Below are positions 14,431 through 23,605 of a stretch of DNA of 41,657 bases, piece after piece (within the stretch, counting starts at the first letter, position 1; each line of letters opens with the position of its first letter). This stretch comes from a virus, in IMG/VR virus record IMGVR_UViG_3300025876_000045, positions 1-41,657 of that record; one strand, 5' to 3'. The notes under the pieces were generated by a model that was given only the letters and a program-made list of their open reading frames with translations, had not been told where the DNA came from and did no database searches. A program made the translations under genes and the position numbers.

Positions 14431-14741
14431 ATTTCAACAGCGTCCGCAAAGAATGGATCATTTGCCAAGATGTATGCATAAGCCTGAGAGTTAAATGAAT
14501 TACCTTCTTGCTTAAGAACCTCGTCGGAGAAGTAGGTGTTGAAGTCTTCAACGCTAACATAGTAATCACGGGTCGCCTGGTGTACGTATCCTGAGCCACC
14601 GTCCCTGGTTGCTTTACTGATCCATGCTAGAATCCACAAGCGGCAGACCTGAGCGTGATAATCAAACTCAGTGGACTGTTTGACTGCCCAGTATTCAATG
14701 GGGATACCATTTTCTAATGTGTGTGTTTTTAGTAGTGCCAT
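14427..14741 (-). CDS. Small protein at the end of the late operon, downstream of the tip protein
   Basis: 104 residues, soluble, with a conserved-looking start (ALLKTHTLENGIPIEYWAVK). Genes of this size and start are common directly after receptor-binding or tip genes in phages of aquatic bacteria, but I do not know their role. It is the last gene of the late arm, and its stop codon overlaps that of the early helicase on the other strand by three bases. Confidence 0.6.
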   Translation of the reverse strand: MALLKTHTLENGIPIEYWAVKQSTEFDYHAQVCRLWILAWISKATRDGGSGYVHQATRDYYVSVEDFNTYFSDEVLKQEGNSFNSQAYAYILANDPFFADAVEI

Positions 14742-14749
14742 AATTTTTT

Positions 14750-17700
14750 TTACCAGTTGCTGATTTGTAAAGATATCGATAAACTATATTGCTCCCAATT
14801 GTTATATGTCCGATATTGTACGTATCCGGTTCCTAACTGTCCGGGCACAGAATCAATGTAGGTTAATGATCCAATTGAAGCTGTATCAAAATCATCCCCA
14901 GAGCGGTAGCGTACCGATAGAGTTTGTCCTGTATAGATTGTAACCCAACCAGCCCCATTCAAATTCCGTTGTAGTAGAAATCCATTACTCCCGTCTCCAG
15001 TACAGGAACCAGTAAGGAATACCGTTGGGCTTGATTTGATAAACCGATTTTCTGTGGTAGCTCCCGGAGCATTCCAAGCGTATATTGTTAGCACAGGACT
15101 AACGGCGGAATAAGAAGCTATCTCATGTTTATATAAAGTAGGCACCGCAGGTTTCGTTAGAGCATCGCTACGATAAAGGTAAACATCATTATCAACCACA
15201 ATCTGACTGCCCTCAATTCGACCGTGGAATACACCATTGTTCATGACTACATCATTAAACTGCGCGTCACCGTTGCCCCGAATCTGGAACCCTGTAAGAT
15301 TTGTTGCGTTAAAGTTATCAGATTTAATCTGACCGCCGGTCCCGCTTAGGTTAAACACAGCGGAGTCAATTGTACCCGTTGTGATGTCACCCGCAGATAT
15401 ACTTGAAACAGATAGGTCATCAATCACAGCCTGGGACAAGTTGGCCAGGGTAGCAACAATCTCGTTGGTACCTATCGCATCGGCGGTGATTGCACCTGCT
15501 GAAATTTGGGAAGCTTCAATAGCTCCGTCTACTATCAAGCGCGTGTCTATAGCTTTTTTAAAATATGTGTCCCCAAAGTATGCACGGAGTGGGCCATCAT
15601 TAAGTTTGACCATCCTGATTTTTGCAAATCTGTAACCGGTGGGGACTGGTGCAGCTTTACCTTCGACAGTTGTAAGAACATTATATGGGATCTGCCCATT
15701 TGAGAAGTAACCGTACGATAAGGTACCAGTGAAATCTTCATTCTGGGAGTACTTAATGTCCATATATACAGTCCCCGCAGTGCCGGAATTTATATATGCT
15801 TTGTATCTTGCACTTATTACATCACCTGGCTCAACCTCGAAAGTTTTGCCGTCTACAACTATAACATTTGCATTGTCGCCCAACTTGGCAACCTTAGTAG
15901 AATTCCAAGTGACCGGATTGGAAGGGTTTTGAAAAGTTAAATTTGTACCCTGTACAAGAGTCCAGTAGGAATAATCGGTCAGGTTAGAGGTTCCTACAAT
16001 GTTACCAGTAGTCCCACCAAGTGTAAGTTTTGATGCGGTTATACTATTAGCTGCAATCTTATCGGCAGTTACAGAATTAGCTAAGATCTTATCGGCAGTT
16101 ACGGCATTAGCCTCAATCTTATCGGCAGTTACGGCATTAGCCTCAATCTTATCGGCAGTAATCGCCCCGTCCACTATCAACTCACCATTGATTTTCTCTT
16201 CTATACGAAGATCTTGAGCCTCCATGTACCCAATAGTACCATTATAACTAAGGATAATTAAAGGTGCCATCGTTCTGGCATTAGCTGGGAAGGTTTTGGT
16301 CGTATCAAAGCCAAACTCATCGGAGCGAAGTGTAAAATCAGTACCTGGGAGAAAACTCCCACCACCTGCATAAAACCACTGGGTGCCATCACCATTTATG
16401 TTGGTCCCACTAGAATCAAACAATGCGACCCCAAGGTAGCATGTCCCATTAGCGGTGGCGGAAGACCTTCTAACTACACCACGGACACGATACGTTTTGT
16501 TTGGGTCGAACGGCAAACGGTCGGCCCCGTTATACCATGCCCTGTTTGAACCTCTTATTACATTGTTACCTACTAGACCGTCAGTGATAGTCGTAAAAGT
16601 TGCATTCGATAAACTATTAGGATATCTAACCCACGCCGAAGAGTCTTGGCATCCTGGATCAGCATTAAGAGCCGCGCCACGGCCACTGACCAAAAGTTTA
16701 CTTGTTGTAACAGCATTAGCCGCAATCTTATCGGCAGTTACAGCATCGGCCTCAATCTTAGTTGCCGTGATAGAATTAGCTAAGATCTTATCTGCAGTTA
16801 CAGCATCAGTCGCAATAGAGCCAGCGGTTACAGCACTATCTCCGAGTTTACCAGCTACGATTTCTCCATCGACGATGTTAGCTGCAACTACAGCATCATC
16901 CGCAATCTTACCCGCTACAACGGCACCATCTATAATCTTGATATCGGTGATTGCATCATCTTCGATCTTAATGGTGGTGATCGCGCCGGTGTCGATCTGT
17001 TCTGTATTTACTGAGTAGTCCCAGGTGCCACCGTTGTTACGGTAAAGTCTGTAGTCATCTGTGGACAAGGTTACCTGTGCCCCCACAGGGTAATCGCCAT
17101 CTGGTAGTGTTGGGAGTGCCGATACAATCTGAATTGGGCGGATACCAAGACCAAAGTCATCCGCCTCCAAGACTTTTTGAACGTCTACCCAAGCGGTGCC
17201 GCTCCAACGGTACATTCTATTACCATCGTCAGTATCGAACCAAAGTGCACCTTCCGCTGAGGTGCCACCAGGGTCTGGTGGTGCGGTTGGTCCGTAGTAA
17301 TTTTGACCTATAACGACATTAGTCGTACCCCCAACAGGGTTTGACCAAGCGGAATAAAGCAGTGTCCCAGTTGTTAGTGTTTTGACGGCTCTAACTCGGA
17401 AATATATTAGTTCATTATCACCCAGCCCAACTAGTAAGTAATTGTTTATCTCACTTGTGGCATCTGCTGATGGTGTATCATTTGCAAACGGTTTAGCTGA
17501 AATTTCATAGAAGTCGGCACCAGCTTGGGTATCCCAGTATACTTGCAACGAGCCATAGCCAGAAACAACATTTACATTGGACGGGAGAACTGGAACCGCG
17601 GCCTCCGTAGCACTTTGTGACAAAGTAACACCTGACCACGGTCCTTGACCTAAATCAGTTACGGCAGCTACACGGATATACATTGGGGTGTAAGGTACAT

Positions 17701-20065
17701 CCAATGTGAGAGTATTGTCAGTAACCTCTACCGAATCAATGTATGTTGTTAAATTATCAGACCACTGGACAATGAACAATCTCGCGGATCGAATTGCGTT
17801 CCAGAGTATCGTGACACGACTTGCATCATTGCTTAAACTGTAGCCAAGGCCATTGACCTTGGGAAGGCTCCATGAGTCGATTACACTCGGGCCAGGTAGC
17901 GGAGGTGCAGGGGATTGTGTGTCGTAGTAAAAAACTCTAGAGTCATAGTTGACCCCGGTTATCGAGATTTCTTCTTCACCATTGGTTGAAACATCAACAA
18001 CGGTTAAAAGTTTGCCTTCAAGGTTCTGCACACCAAATGCAAAGATTGGTAGCTCATGTGTACTAGAAAAATCAAATACACTTAAGTCTATAGAACTTTG
18101 GAGCTCAACTTTATAAGGGTCACCGACTACTTCTGTTACTATGTGCGGCCCAGAGGCAGCACCTGTTTTATCTTTCAATACCACTTGGTGCACCTCACCA
18201 GTTGTGAAGGTAACCTCACTATCAAGTTGTAGTACTAAACCCTGGAAAGCTAACAACCTGCCGCCTTGACCCCACTTTGGTAAATCATGCTGAACAAGTA
18301 TCAAGTCACCCCAAGTTGGTATGTGACCCTCAAGTCCGGTCGAGAAGGTTACATTCTCTCTATTGTACCTTCGCTTACTTTCCTCGTACATACCTTCGCG
18401 ATAAGCAATGTCCCTGTTGGTGATACCAGGGAACTTCATTGGCTCTAGGTAATCCGCACCGGAATCTGGCAACGCACACACCAGGACTTCTGATTTCCAA
18501 GTTATGGGATCAACGTACTCCGCCTCGATACCATCGTACTCGTTCTGATTGTAGATTTTTATGTCCCATTCAAGTGACCCACTTACAATATTGTTTGGAC
18601 CAAAAACAGCCGTTGGTATTGTTTTTGATCTCTCTAAAGCGATTGTTATAATCGAGCCCCTTAAGAGTGGCCTCCCACGAACAGCTCTACAAACCGTTGC
18701 GGCATCCTCCCAGACGGTCCCTCTAGTATCAAAGGTCCAGTCGAAAGTTCTGCCTTCTGCGTTAAGCTGTTGATCCTTTAAAAGGAAATCATCAAGATCG
18801 AAGAACTTATCTTCAGTGACGTTGCCTCCATAGATTGACCTAAAGATGTTGGCCATGGCCCAAACGGCTGACCGAGTTGCGACAGGGTTGGACCATTGTA
18901 CACCGTTCCAGATTGGCAGTTTACGGGTTGCAAACAAATTGATCTGGCTTCTTGAGCTATCATTAAAGTTATTACTAGCCCGTGCTCTTATAGCAAGTAG
19001 TGTTACGTCACCATAGTTGCCAACATTTGGCAAAAAAGCTCTGAGACTTTCCCACTTGATTGTGTTATTTGCCCGGAAGTTAGTGTCCTTGTTATTAGTT
19101 CTTCTGGCACGAACCTCATATCTGCCGGAAGGTACTACCTTCGTCAGGGTGTATCTTTGTGGGGTCACAGTTCTCAATGTCTTTGAGAAATCACTTAATA
19201 CTAGCCAATTCCCAACAGGGTCACCATTTTGATCAATTTGCCGATATTGAAACGATGCAGTTATAGTACGGCTATCTAGGCCGCCCTCATCGTTTGAATA
19301 GTTTAGGCCCTGTGGGATAATGACATCAACTTCAATGATGTCAGATGAACTTTGTGGCCCACCAGCGGCGAAGGGTCCAACCCAACTGTCATATTCAGGC
19401 TCATTGGGACCAAACATTTCAATCCCGGCAACCTCGTTAGAAGTTTCAACATTGTCCCTAAACAAATCAACTGTTTCACCTGGCTCGTAGACTACATACT
19501 CAGTATCGTCAAAGTTATTGATATTGGTATCCTCAACAAATACATTCTCAATTTCGAACTCGCCTTGACCAAGACAAAACAAAGAATACAGATACTGTTC
19601 ATTGTTTATGTACTTGTTATAAGATATGGCGGCGTATGAAGGGAAAATTCTGACACGACCATAATGGTCTTCAATTGGATCACCCAGCTTTACTTTATTA
19701 GTTTGGCCCCGTAGGGTGAACACAGGGTCAGGTTCAGGTATCGCTCCCATTTTGGGAGGTGTCACAACCATTAACAAACTGACCGCAATAGAAACAACGA
19801 CAGCTATGATTACGTAGATAACCCAATCAGCTCCAGTGACCGCAACAAAGCTTACAATTTCGGAGTCCTCCGGTACATAAGACCCCCACTCTTTTCTCAA
19901 TAATGGTTTGTCCCCGACTATGCAAATTGTTGGAATTACAAAATCAGAATTACCATCTCCGTACAACTTCGCAGCTACATCCAAAACGGTCTCGTTTTTC
20001 TCGAAATCAAAGATTGTTTCGATTTTTTTCGAGAACGGATTAGTTATGTGTATCGCTTTGGCCAT
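14750..20065 (-). CDS. Tail tip attachment protein (lambda J-like, fused to an I-like N-terminus) with fibre-like C-terminus
   Basis: 1771 residues, the largest gene. Residues 1-80 look like the beta-grasp part of lambda gpI, followed by a hydrophobic segment at ~81-101 (WVIYVIIAVVVSIAVSLLMV). The J part starts near 110 (DPVFTLRGQTNKVKLGDPIE) and includes the Phage-tail_3-like baseplate hub region. Fibronectin III-like modules lie at ~730-930, then long stretches of ~10-residue repeats of the type A-D-K-I-x-A-N-A-V-T (~1025-1110, 1300-1345, 1515-1560), separated by beta-rich carbohydrate-binding-like segments. I chose the ATG at 20065 rather than 20122, because it begins the recognisable domain and reduces overlap with the NlpC gene to 26 bp. 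It should contact the host receptor. The repeat stretches are prone to recombination. Confidence 0.88.
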   Translation of the reverse strand: MAKAIHITNPFSKKIETIFDFEKNETVLDVAAKLYGDGNSDFVIPTICIVGDKPLLRKEWGSYVPEDSEIVSFVAVTGADWVIYVIIAVVVSIAVSLLMVVTPPKMGAIPEPDPVFTLRGQTNKVKLGDPIEDHYGRVRIFPSYAAISYNKYINNEQYLYSLFCLGQGEFEIENVFVEDTNINNFDDTEYVVYEPGETVDLFRDNVETSNEVAGIEMFGPNEPEYDSWVGPFAAGGPQSSSDIIEVDVIIPQGLNYSNDEGGLDSRTITASFQYRQIDQNGDPVGNWLVLSDFSKTLRTVTPQRYTLTKVVPSGRYEVRARRTNNKDTNFRANNTIKWESLRAFLPNVGNYGDVTLLAIRARASNNFNDSSRSQINLFATRKLPIWNGVQWSNPVATRSAVWAMANIFRSIYGGNVTEDKFFDLDDFLLKDQQLNAEGRTFDWTFDTRGTVWEDAATVCRAVRGRPLLRGSIITIALERSKTIPTAVFGPNNIVSGSLEWDIKIYNQNEYDGIEAEYVDPITWKSEVLVCALPDSGADYLEPMKFPGITNRDIAYREGMYEESKRRYNRENVTFSTGLEGHIPTWGDLILVQHDLPKWGQGGRLLAFQGLVLQLDSEVTFTTGEVHQVVLKDKTGAASGPHIVTEVVGDPYKVELQSSIDLSVFDFSSTHELPIFAFGVQNLEGKLLTVVDVSTNGEEEISITGVNYDSRVFYYDTQSPAPPLPGPSVIDSWSLPKVNGLGYSLSNDASRVTILWNAIRSARLFIVQWSDNLTTYIDSVEVTDNTLTLDVPYTPMYIRVAAVTDLGQGPWSGVTLSQSATEAAVPVLPSNVNVVSGYGSLQVYWDTQAGADFYEISAKPFANDTPSADATSEINNYLLVGLGDNELIYFRVRAVKTLTTGTLLYSAWSNPVGGTTNVVIGQNYYGPTAPPDPGGTSAEGALWFDTDDGNRMYRWSGTAWVDVQKVLEADDFGLGIRPIQIVSALPTLPDGDYPVGAQVTLSTDDYRLYRNNGGTWDYSVNTEQIDTGAITTIKIEDDAITDIKIIDGAVVAGKIADDAVVAANIVDGEIVAGKLGDSAVTAGSIATDAVTADKILANSITATKIEADAVTADKIAANAVTTSKLLVSGRGAALNADPGCQDSSAWVRYPNSLSNATFTTITDGLVGNNVIRGSNRAWYNGADRLPFDPNKTYRVRGVVRRSSATANGTCYLGVALFDSSGTNINGDGTQWFYAGGGSFLPGTDFTLRSDEFGFDTTKTFPANARTMAPLIILSYNGTIGYMEAQDLRIEEKINGELIVDGAITADKIEANAVTADKIEANAVTADKILANSVTADKIAANSITASKLTLGGTTGNIVGTSNLTDYSYWTLVQGTNLTFQNPSNPVTWNSTKVAKLGDNANVIVVDGKTFEVEPGDVISARYKAYINSGTAGTVYMDIKYSQNEDFTGTLSYGYFSNGQIPYNVLTTVEGKAAPVPTGYRFAKIRMVKLNDGPLRAYFGDTYFKKAIDTRLIVDGAIEASQISAGAITADAIGTNEIVATLANLSQAVIDDLSVSSISAGDITTGTIDSAVFNLSGTGGQIKSDNFNATNLTGFQIRGNGDAQFNDVVMNNGVFHGRIEGSQIVVDNDVYLYRSDALTKPAVPTLYKHEIASYSAVSPVLTIYAWNAPGATTENRFIKSSPTVFLTGSCTGDGSNGFLLQRNLNGAGWVTIYTGQTLSVRYRSGDDFDTASIGSLTYIDSVPGQLGTGYVQYRTYNNWEQYSLSISLQISNW
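15999..16160 (-). repeat. In-gene 30-bp repeats coding A-D-K-I-x-A-N-A-V-T
   Basis: Nearly identical 30-bp units (ATCTTATCGGCAGTTACGGC and variants on the plus strand) recur here and again at about 16715-16820 in the same reading frame. They form a repetitive stalk and are substrates for recombination between fibre segments. Confidence 0.8.
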
Positions 20066-20477
20066 ATCTGTAATAGAATATTTTGTTGTACATTTGAATT
20101 TTAAGTTGGGACCTAGTTTCAAATACTACCCCCGAAGCTTCAGAGCAATGTACAACACCGCTACCAGATCCATCTGTAAATATCCCAACATGATGGGAGT
20201 TATTAGATCTGCCGAGTAATGCTATGTCAAACTCTTGTGGCTGAGTGACTTCATAAAACCCCATGTGGGTGACCGACTCTAATTTTTTTTGTTTTGCTAT
20301 TTCTTTATATATCTCAACAGGGTTCCCGCGATCAACACCAGCCATCCTAGGTAGTTTTACACCTTTTAATTTTGAGTAAACATCTATAACTAGGCCCCAG
20401 CAATCAAACTCATCAGGTCCTACTCCCCCGGCTACCCAAGGTAAACCTATATAATCAATCGCCCAGTGCTTGTCCAT
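20040..20477 (-). CDS. NlpC/P60-type tail assembly peptidase (lambda K-like)
   Basis: 145 residues. Cys26 in EFDCWGLV and His96 in SHHVGIF are the catalytic pair of NlpC/P60 cysteine peptidases, with YIGLPWVAGG at the N-terminus as in phage tail versions. In lambda the equivalent (K) lies between L and I/J, exactly as here between the DUF1833 gene and the I/J fusion. It probably matures the tail tip or cuts cell-wall peptides during entry. The lambda K N-terminal Mov34-like domain is absent, giving a single-domain enzyme. Confidence 0.85.
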   Translation of the reverse strand: MDKHWAIDYIGLPWVAGGVGPDEFDCWGLVIDVYSKLKGVKLPRMAGVDRGNPVEIYKEIAKQKKLESVTHMGFYEVTQPQEFDIALLGRSNNSHHVGIFTDGSGSGVVHCSEASGVVFETRSQLKIQMYNKIFYYRYGQSDTHN

Positions 20478-20481
20478 TTCT

Positions 20482-20997
20482 CTATGAGCCCCCCAAGCTT
20501 GGAAACCTCGCTCTGGTGTACATCTCTAGTGGGTGCTTCTTATTTAAAAGGTCGGCGAATGTCGCTCTTGCAGTCACTTTAAATACGTCTGCTTTGACAT
20601 CCGTTAAATTCAGAACCAAAGGGGGGTCCAACTGTGGTGCGGTTAAATCTGTAGACAAGTACGGTCGGTAGGTGAGCTTGACGGGATCTTTTGAGTCTTT
20701 TACCGCATCCATGAAATCACTGACACGCCTATCAACATTGTCTATTACAATGTCTAGCTCCTGAAGACCATTCTCCCCCGCCGCTGGCAGTTTAAATTCA
20801 AAACCAGTTGCGCTGAAGAGCTGATTGGTTACTCCATCCTCAAGTGTTAAAGTGTAGTCAACCAGGGTTTTTGATAACCACATAGTCCCCCCAGGTAAAG
20901 AGGGGTGGCTTATCTCAAGTGTATCAATTATGACTATGTCTGTTGGGGCGGAGGCATAAGCCTCTTTAATTGCTTCGCTGTAGGCATCGTTTGGCAT
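20482..20997 (-). CDS. DUF1833 minor tail protein (lambda L-equivalent position)
   Basis: 171 residues. The start AYSEAIKEAYASAP, then IIDTLEISHPSL, matches the DUF1833 tail family (sheet-rich tip proteins). The middle has LDIVIDNVDRRVSDFM and LTYRPYLSTDL. Gene order DUF1833-NlpC-J is the common L-K-I-J tail-tip order. It is expected to form the ring between tape measure and hub. Confidence 0.82.
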   Translation of the reverse strand: MPNDAYSEAIKEAYASAPTDIVIIDTLEISHPSLPGGTMWLSKTLVDYTLTLEDGVTNQLFSATGFEFKLPAAGENGLQELDIVIDNVDRRVSDFMDAVKDSKDPVKLTYRPYLSTDLTAPQLDPPLVLNLTDVKADVFKVTARATFADLLNKKHPLEMYTRARFPSLGGS

Positions 20998-21021
20998 ACA
21001 AGATGTTTAAACTATAAAAGG

Positions 21022-21549
21022 TTAAATTGGAAGGATTATATTTACAGAATTTTGAATGTCACCCGCATCAAGTTTGTAGTCTATCAAATTCTCAGGCAGT
21101 GGCAATTCACTGTCGTGCCCTTTTGTATATTCAATCCCTTCCCGAAACAAACAAACAACCTTACCCCCATTAGACTTAACCCAGTCGGCCTCATTTGGAA
21201 ACCTACAATCATCTATGACTACAATTAAATCATCCGGTCTCTTGGAATTGTAAACCAGTTCATCAATTTGTCTGCCCATAGCCCACAGCCAAACTGACTC
21301 ATTGACCATTTCTCGGCCCCATTCCGTACCAAGGGTGCAAAGCATTTCCCTTGCTGACTTTCCAAGACCGGGGACCGGCTCCTCTTTATCTAAATTCAAA
21401 TATCGGTCTTCAACACCTATTGCCTTAAGCATTGCACGTAAAGGGGTCGCAAAGGATAAAATTTTAACATCCCTACTTCGAAATTGTATTGCTTTGGCGA
21501 TTGTTGTTTTACCAACTGTTTTAGCTCCATTGAGCGCAATTAATTTCAT
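21022..21549 (-). CDS. Deoxynucleoside monophosphate kinase
   Basis: 175 residues. P-loop GAKTVGKTT at 8-16, then LSFATPLRAMLKAIG, a lid-like WGREMVNESVW, and VIDDCRFPNEAD followed by REGIEYTKGHDSE. This order of motifs is that of phage dNMP kinases (T4 gene 1 type), which raise dNTP pools for replication. It is unusual that it is embedded in the late tail block between lysis-like and tip genes. Its ATG overlaps the stop of the upstream phosphoesterase gene (ATGA). Confidence 0.88.
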   Translation of the reverse strand: MKLIALNGAKTVGKTTIAKAIQFRSRDVKILSFATPLRAMLKAIGVEDRYLNLDKEEPVPGLGKSAREMLCTLGTEWGREMVNESVWLWAMGRQIDELVYNSKRPDDLIVVIDDCRFPNEADWVKSNGGKVVCLFREGIEYTKGHDSELPLPENLIDYKLDAGDIQNSVNIILPI

Positions 21550-22670
21550 ATAGATTTAAAATATCTTGTAGTTAGTCCTTCAGTCTTGTGATACTCAAAC
21601 GCACTTGCCCCTTTTTGGCTCCCAACAAATCCAGCTCCAGAGTGCCATGCATCTGTGGCACATAGTGCCTCTAGGTACTCAACCACCAAGCCCGACTGTT
21701 CGTCAATAACAACTGGTGCAATTGTCTTCTTATGGTGTATGTGGCCCATCTTAAGATGTCGGTACTTTGTTTGGCCCCACTCCTTGGCAAACTCAGCGGC
21801 GATAATCAATGGCCACTTTTGTGCCGCAATCCTGTCGCCGTGCGCCCACAATAATAAATTGTCGCCGAACACCATGTGTTTTCTAGGGGAGGGATCGGAT
21901 TTGACCTTAATGTTTGGGCATTGGCTGTAATAGGCATCTAGAACCCGCGAAAGCCACACCTCGGAGTGCCAAGAGTGATTACCCTCTAGCACTACAATCT
22001 CTACCTCGGCGGCAATAGAGGCAGCAACTTGTACAACATCTCTGCAAGCACGGATCAAATACTCTACTACCCTATGGTACCGGGTATCAACGTCGAGCAC
22101 GTGCCCACTGGCCTCTGTCTGATTGCTTCGGTTGTCGCTGTGCATCATGTCACCTCCGAATACTAGGACGCATTTTCCTGGCCGTCTTGCTCTTGCGGCT
22201 AAACCCTCGGCGGCCTGTACCATTCGGGCCGCTGCAACATCACAGTTGTAGTCAGCGTCTTTGGTTTCTTTTTCGTCGGCGTACATACCAACGTGTGCAT
22301 CGAAAATATCTAGTTCAAAAAGTAAATCCTCGGTGTCTGTCTTTTTAGCCTTTCTTACGGGTGCTTTACCCAAGCCTTTGACTTGATCGCACAGCCCATC
22401 CACAAAATCCTGCATGCCCTGCGCTTCCGGGTATAGCCTTCTCCACTCCTGGATAACATTGCCAGCACCATCGTATTGTACAGTTGTTTTTCCAACTGAC
22501 AAGTGGGCCGGTGTTGGTGCCCCTGACTTCCAAGGAACTTTACCTAGTTTCTCTAGCCGCTTTATCTTATTGCGGACAGTCGATTCGTTCTGTCCTAAGA
22601 TTTTAGCAGCCTTGCGATAAGATCCGGCTTCTAGATATACGTCTACGGCGAGCTGTTGCGAAGGAGTCAT
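21546..22670 (-). CDS. Helix-turn-helix metallophosphoesterase
   Basis: 374 residues. A DNA-binding N-terminus (YRKAAKILGQNESTVRNKIK, ~residues 15-34) precedes a calcineurin-like phosphoesterase domain with all metal motifs: DIFDAHVG, VFGGDMMHSDN, VLEGNHSWHSE, LLWAHGD and KMGHIHH. I start it at 22670, since the reading frame upstream overlaps the preceding gene and looks unrelated. The HTH suggests that the enzyme acts on DNA at particular sites, or that the domain reads a repeated element. Related proteins occur in phages, but substrate and purpose are unknown. It is coupled by ATGA overlap to the dNMP kinase. Confidence 0.85.
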   Translation of the reverse strand: MTPSQQLAVDVYLEAGSYRKAAKILGQNESTVRNKIKRLEKLGKVPWKSGAPTPAHLSVGKTTVQYDGAGNVIQEWRRLYPEAQGMQDFVDGLCDQVKGLGKAPVRKAKKTDTEDLLFELDIFDAHVGMYADEKETKDADYNCDVAAARMVQAAEGLAARARRPGKCVLVFGGDMMHSDNRSNQTEASGHVLDVDTRYHRVVEYLIRACRDVVQVAASIAAEVEIVVLEGNHSWHSEVWLSRVLDAYYSQCPNIKVKSDPSPRKHMVFGDNLLLWAHGDRIAAQKWPLIIAAEFAKEWGQTKYRHLKMGHIHHKKTIAPVVIDEQSGLVVEYLEALCATDAWHSGAGFVGSQKGASAFEYHKTEGLTTRYFKSI

Positions 22671-22722
22671 ATTTTTTACTGTTGATCGACGTTTAGAGCA
22701 GTCGATCTTTAGCTCTCTCCCC

Positions 22723-23118
22723 CTATTTGACTTGTGAGGATCCGAAGTAGAATCCCACAATCGCCAAAGCTGTCTGGCGTATCTCCGGTAGGATAACAAA
22801 ACCCTGTACAGTGGACCACTCTAGACGCTTAAATAGCCCTAGGAATCCCTTGGATTCCGATTGTATGCTAACACCTATGTCAGTAAACGCGAAGACAAAT
22901 GGGGCTATTACAATGGCAAAGATAACTGCTGCAGTAATTGCACGCCGCATATAGACACCACCCCGTGCCGCTGCTTTGTCCGCTGATTCATCCGCTATTG
23001 TTTGCCGGGCAATCATACGCTCAAAAAGACGAGCCTGATTATCAGCCTGTGCTGCGATCATTTTCATGACGAATCCGCTTACGCCGCCGCCTAACATTGC
23101 TAATAGTTCTGGTGTCAT
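22723..23118 (-). CDS. Membrane protein, candidate holin
   Basis: 131 residues. The N-terminus MTPELLAMLGGGVSGFVMKMI is followed by a charged helix (~25-55), a strong membrane helix (AITAAVIFAIVIAPFVFAF, ~59-77), and a weaker hydrophobic end (QTALAIVGFYFGS). Proteins with this start and layout accompany tail fibre genes in many phages, where they are annotated as holin-like. Together with the 54-residue protein immediately upstream, it forms the only membrane-active pair in the late arm. The lysis role is inference. Confidence 0.65.
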   Translation of the reverse strand: MTPELLAMLGGGVSGFVMKMIAAQADNQARLFERMIARQTIADESADKAAARGGVYMRRAITAAVIFAIVIAPFVFAFTDIGVSIQSESKGFLGLFKRLEWSTVQGFVILPEIRQTALAIVGFYFGSSQVK

Positions 23119-23122
23119 AATA

Positions 23123-23287
23123 TTATTTCTTAAAGATGTGCCACCAAGCGATGGCTAAGGATGCTACTCCTCCGCAAAGTAATGCGAAGATACTAGCTAG
23201 ATCGTTTGCACTGGACAGAGTTGCTGTAAACTGAGCTACTCCAAGAGTACCCCAAATTTTAAAATGTTCTAACAATTGATCGTTCAT
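23123..23287 (-). CDS. 54-residue membrane miniprotein, possible holin partner
   Basis: This short gene begins MNDQLLEHFKIWGT and has hydrophobic stretches SIFALLCGG and VASLAIAWWHIF, ending in two lysines. It is the size of small holins or antiholins. Its ATG overlaps the stop codon of the preceding gene (TAATG), and four bases separate it from the next. It resembles the short membrane proteins that pair with a larger holin, but no family motif is available. Confidence 0.65.
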   Translation of the reverse strand: MNDQLLEHFKIWGTLGVAQFTATLSSANDLASIFALLCGGVASLAIAWWHIFKK

Positions 23288-23604
23288 TAAAAGCGGATTT
23301 GGCAGTGTTCAAGTGTTTCGGGCTGGCGGCAATTGATAATGCCGTTGCCACTAGGTAGAAAGACTGTTGCAGAAATGAGGTTGTTACCCTCCATTTTCTT
23401 TTCGTCGTAAATTGCTTGTGCCGCTTCCGCGTCTGCTGCGTCTGGTGTAGAATATTGACTAGCTCTCCAAGCAGTAACTGCCGTGAGCTTTTCTTGCTCG
23501 TCAGCATTCTCGTCGTGTATCAAATCCTTTATCTCTTGGGGCATTTTACTTGGCTGCGATAGCATCCAGACTGAGTCTTTTAAATGTAATATTTTATTTT
23601 CCAT
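23287..23604 (-). CDS. Small protein following the tail fibre, unknown function
   Basis: 105 residues, acidic and helical in the first two thirds (SVWMLSQPSKMPQEIKDLIH; TAWRASQYSTPDAADAEAAQ). Its position straight after the fibre gene suits a fibre chaperone, but it lacks known chaperone motifs. AGGATA upstream of its ATG is one of the few weak SD-like sequences in the genome. It overlaps the miniprotein gene by one base. Confidence 0.6.
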   Translation of the reverse strand: MENKILHLKDSVWMLSQPSKMPQEIKDLIHDENADEQEKLTAVTAWRASQYSTPDAADAEAAQAIYDEKKMEGNNLISATVFLPSGNGIINCRQPETLEHCQIRF

Positions 23605-23605
23605 A

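Noticed and set aside
15381-17018. Plus-strand frames within the tip protein gene
   Set aside because: They are mirror translations of the A-D-K-I repeat region with no start signals, and the minus-strand protein is clearly real.
20066-20122. Long start of the tip protein
   Set aside because: It would overlap the NlpC gene by more than 80 bp. The ATG at 20065 starts the recognisable beta-grasp part.
22671-22799. Long N-terminal extension of the metallophosphoesterase
   Set aside because: It overlaps the preceding holin-like gene and translates to a basic sequence with no family counterpart. The ATG at 22670 begins the HTH domain.
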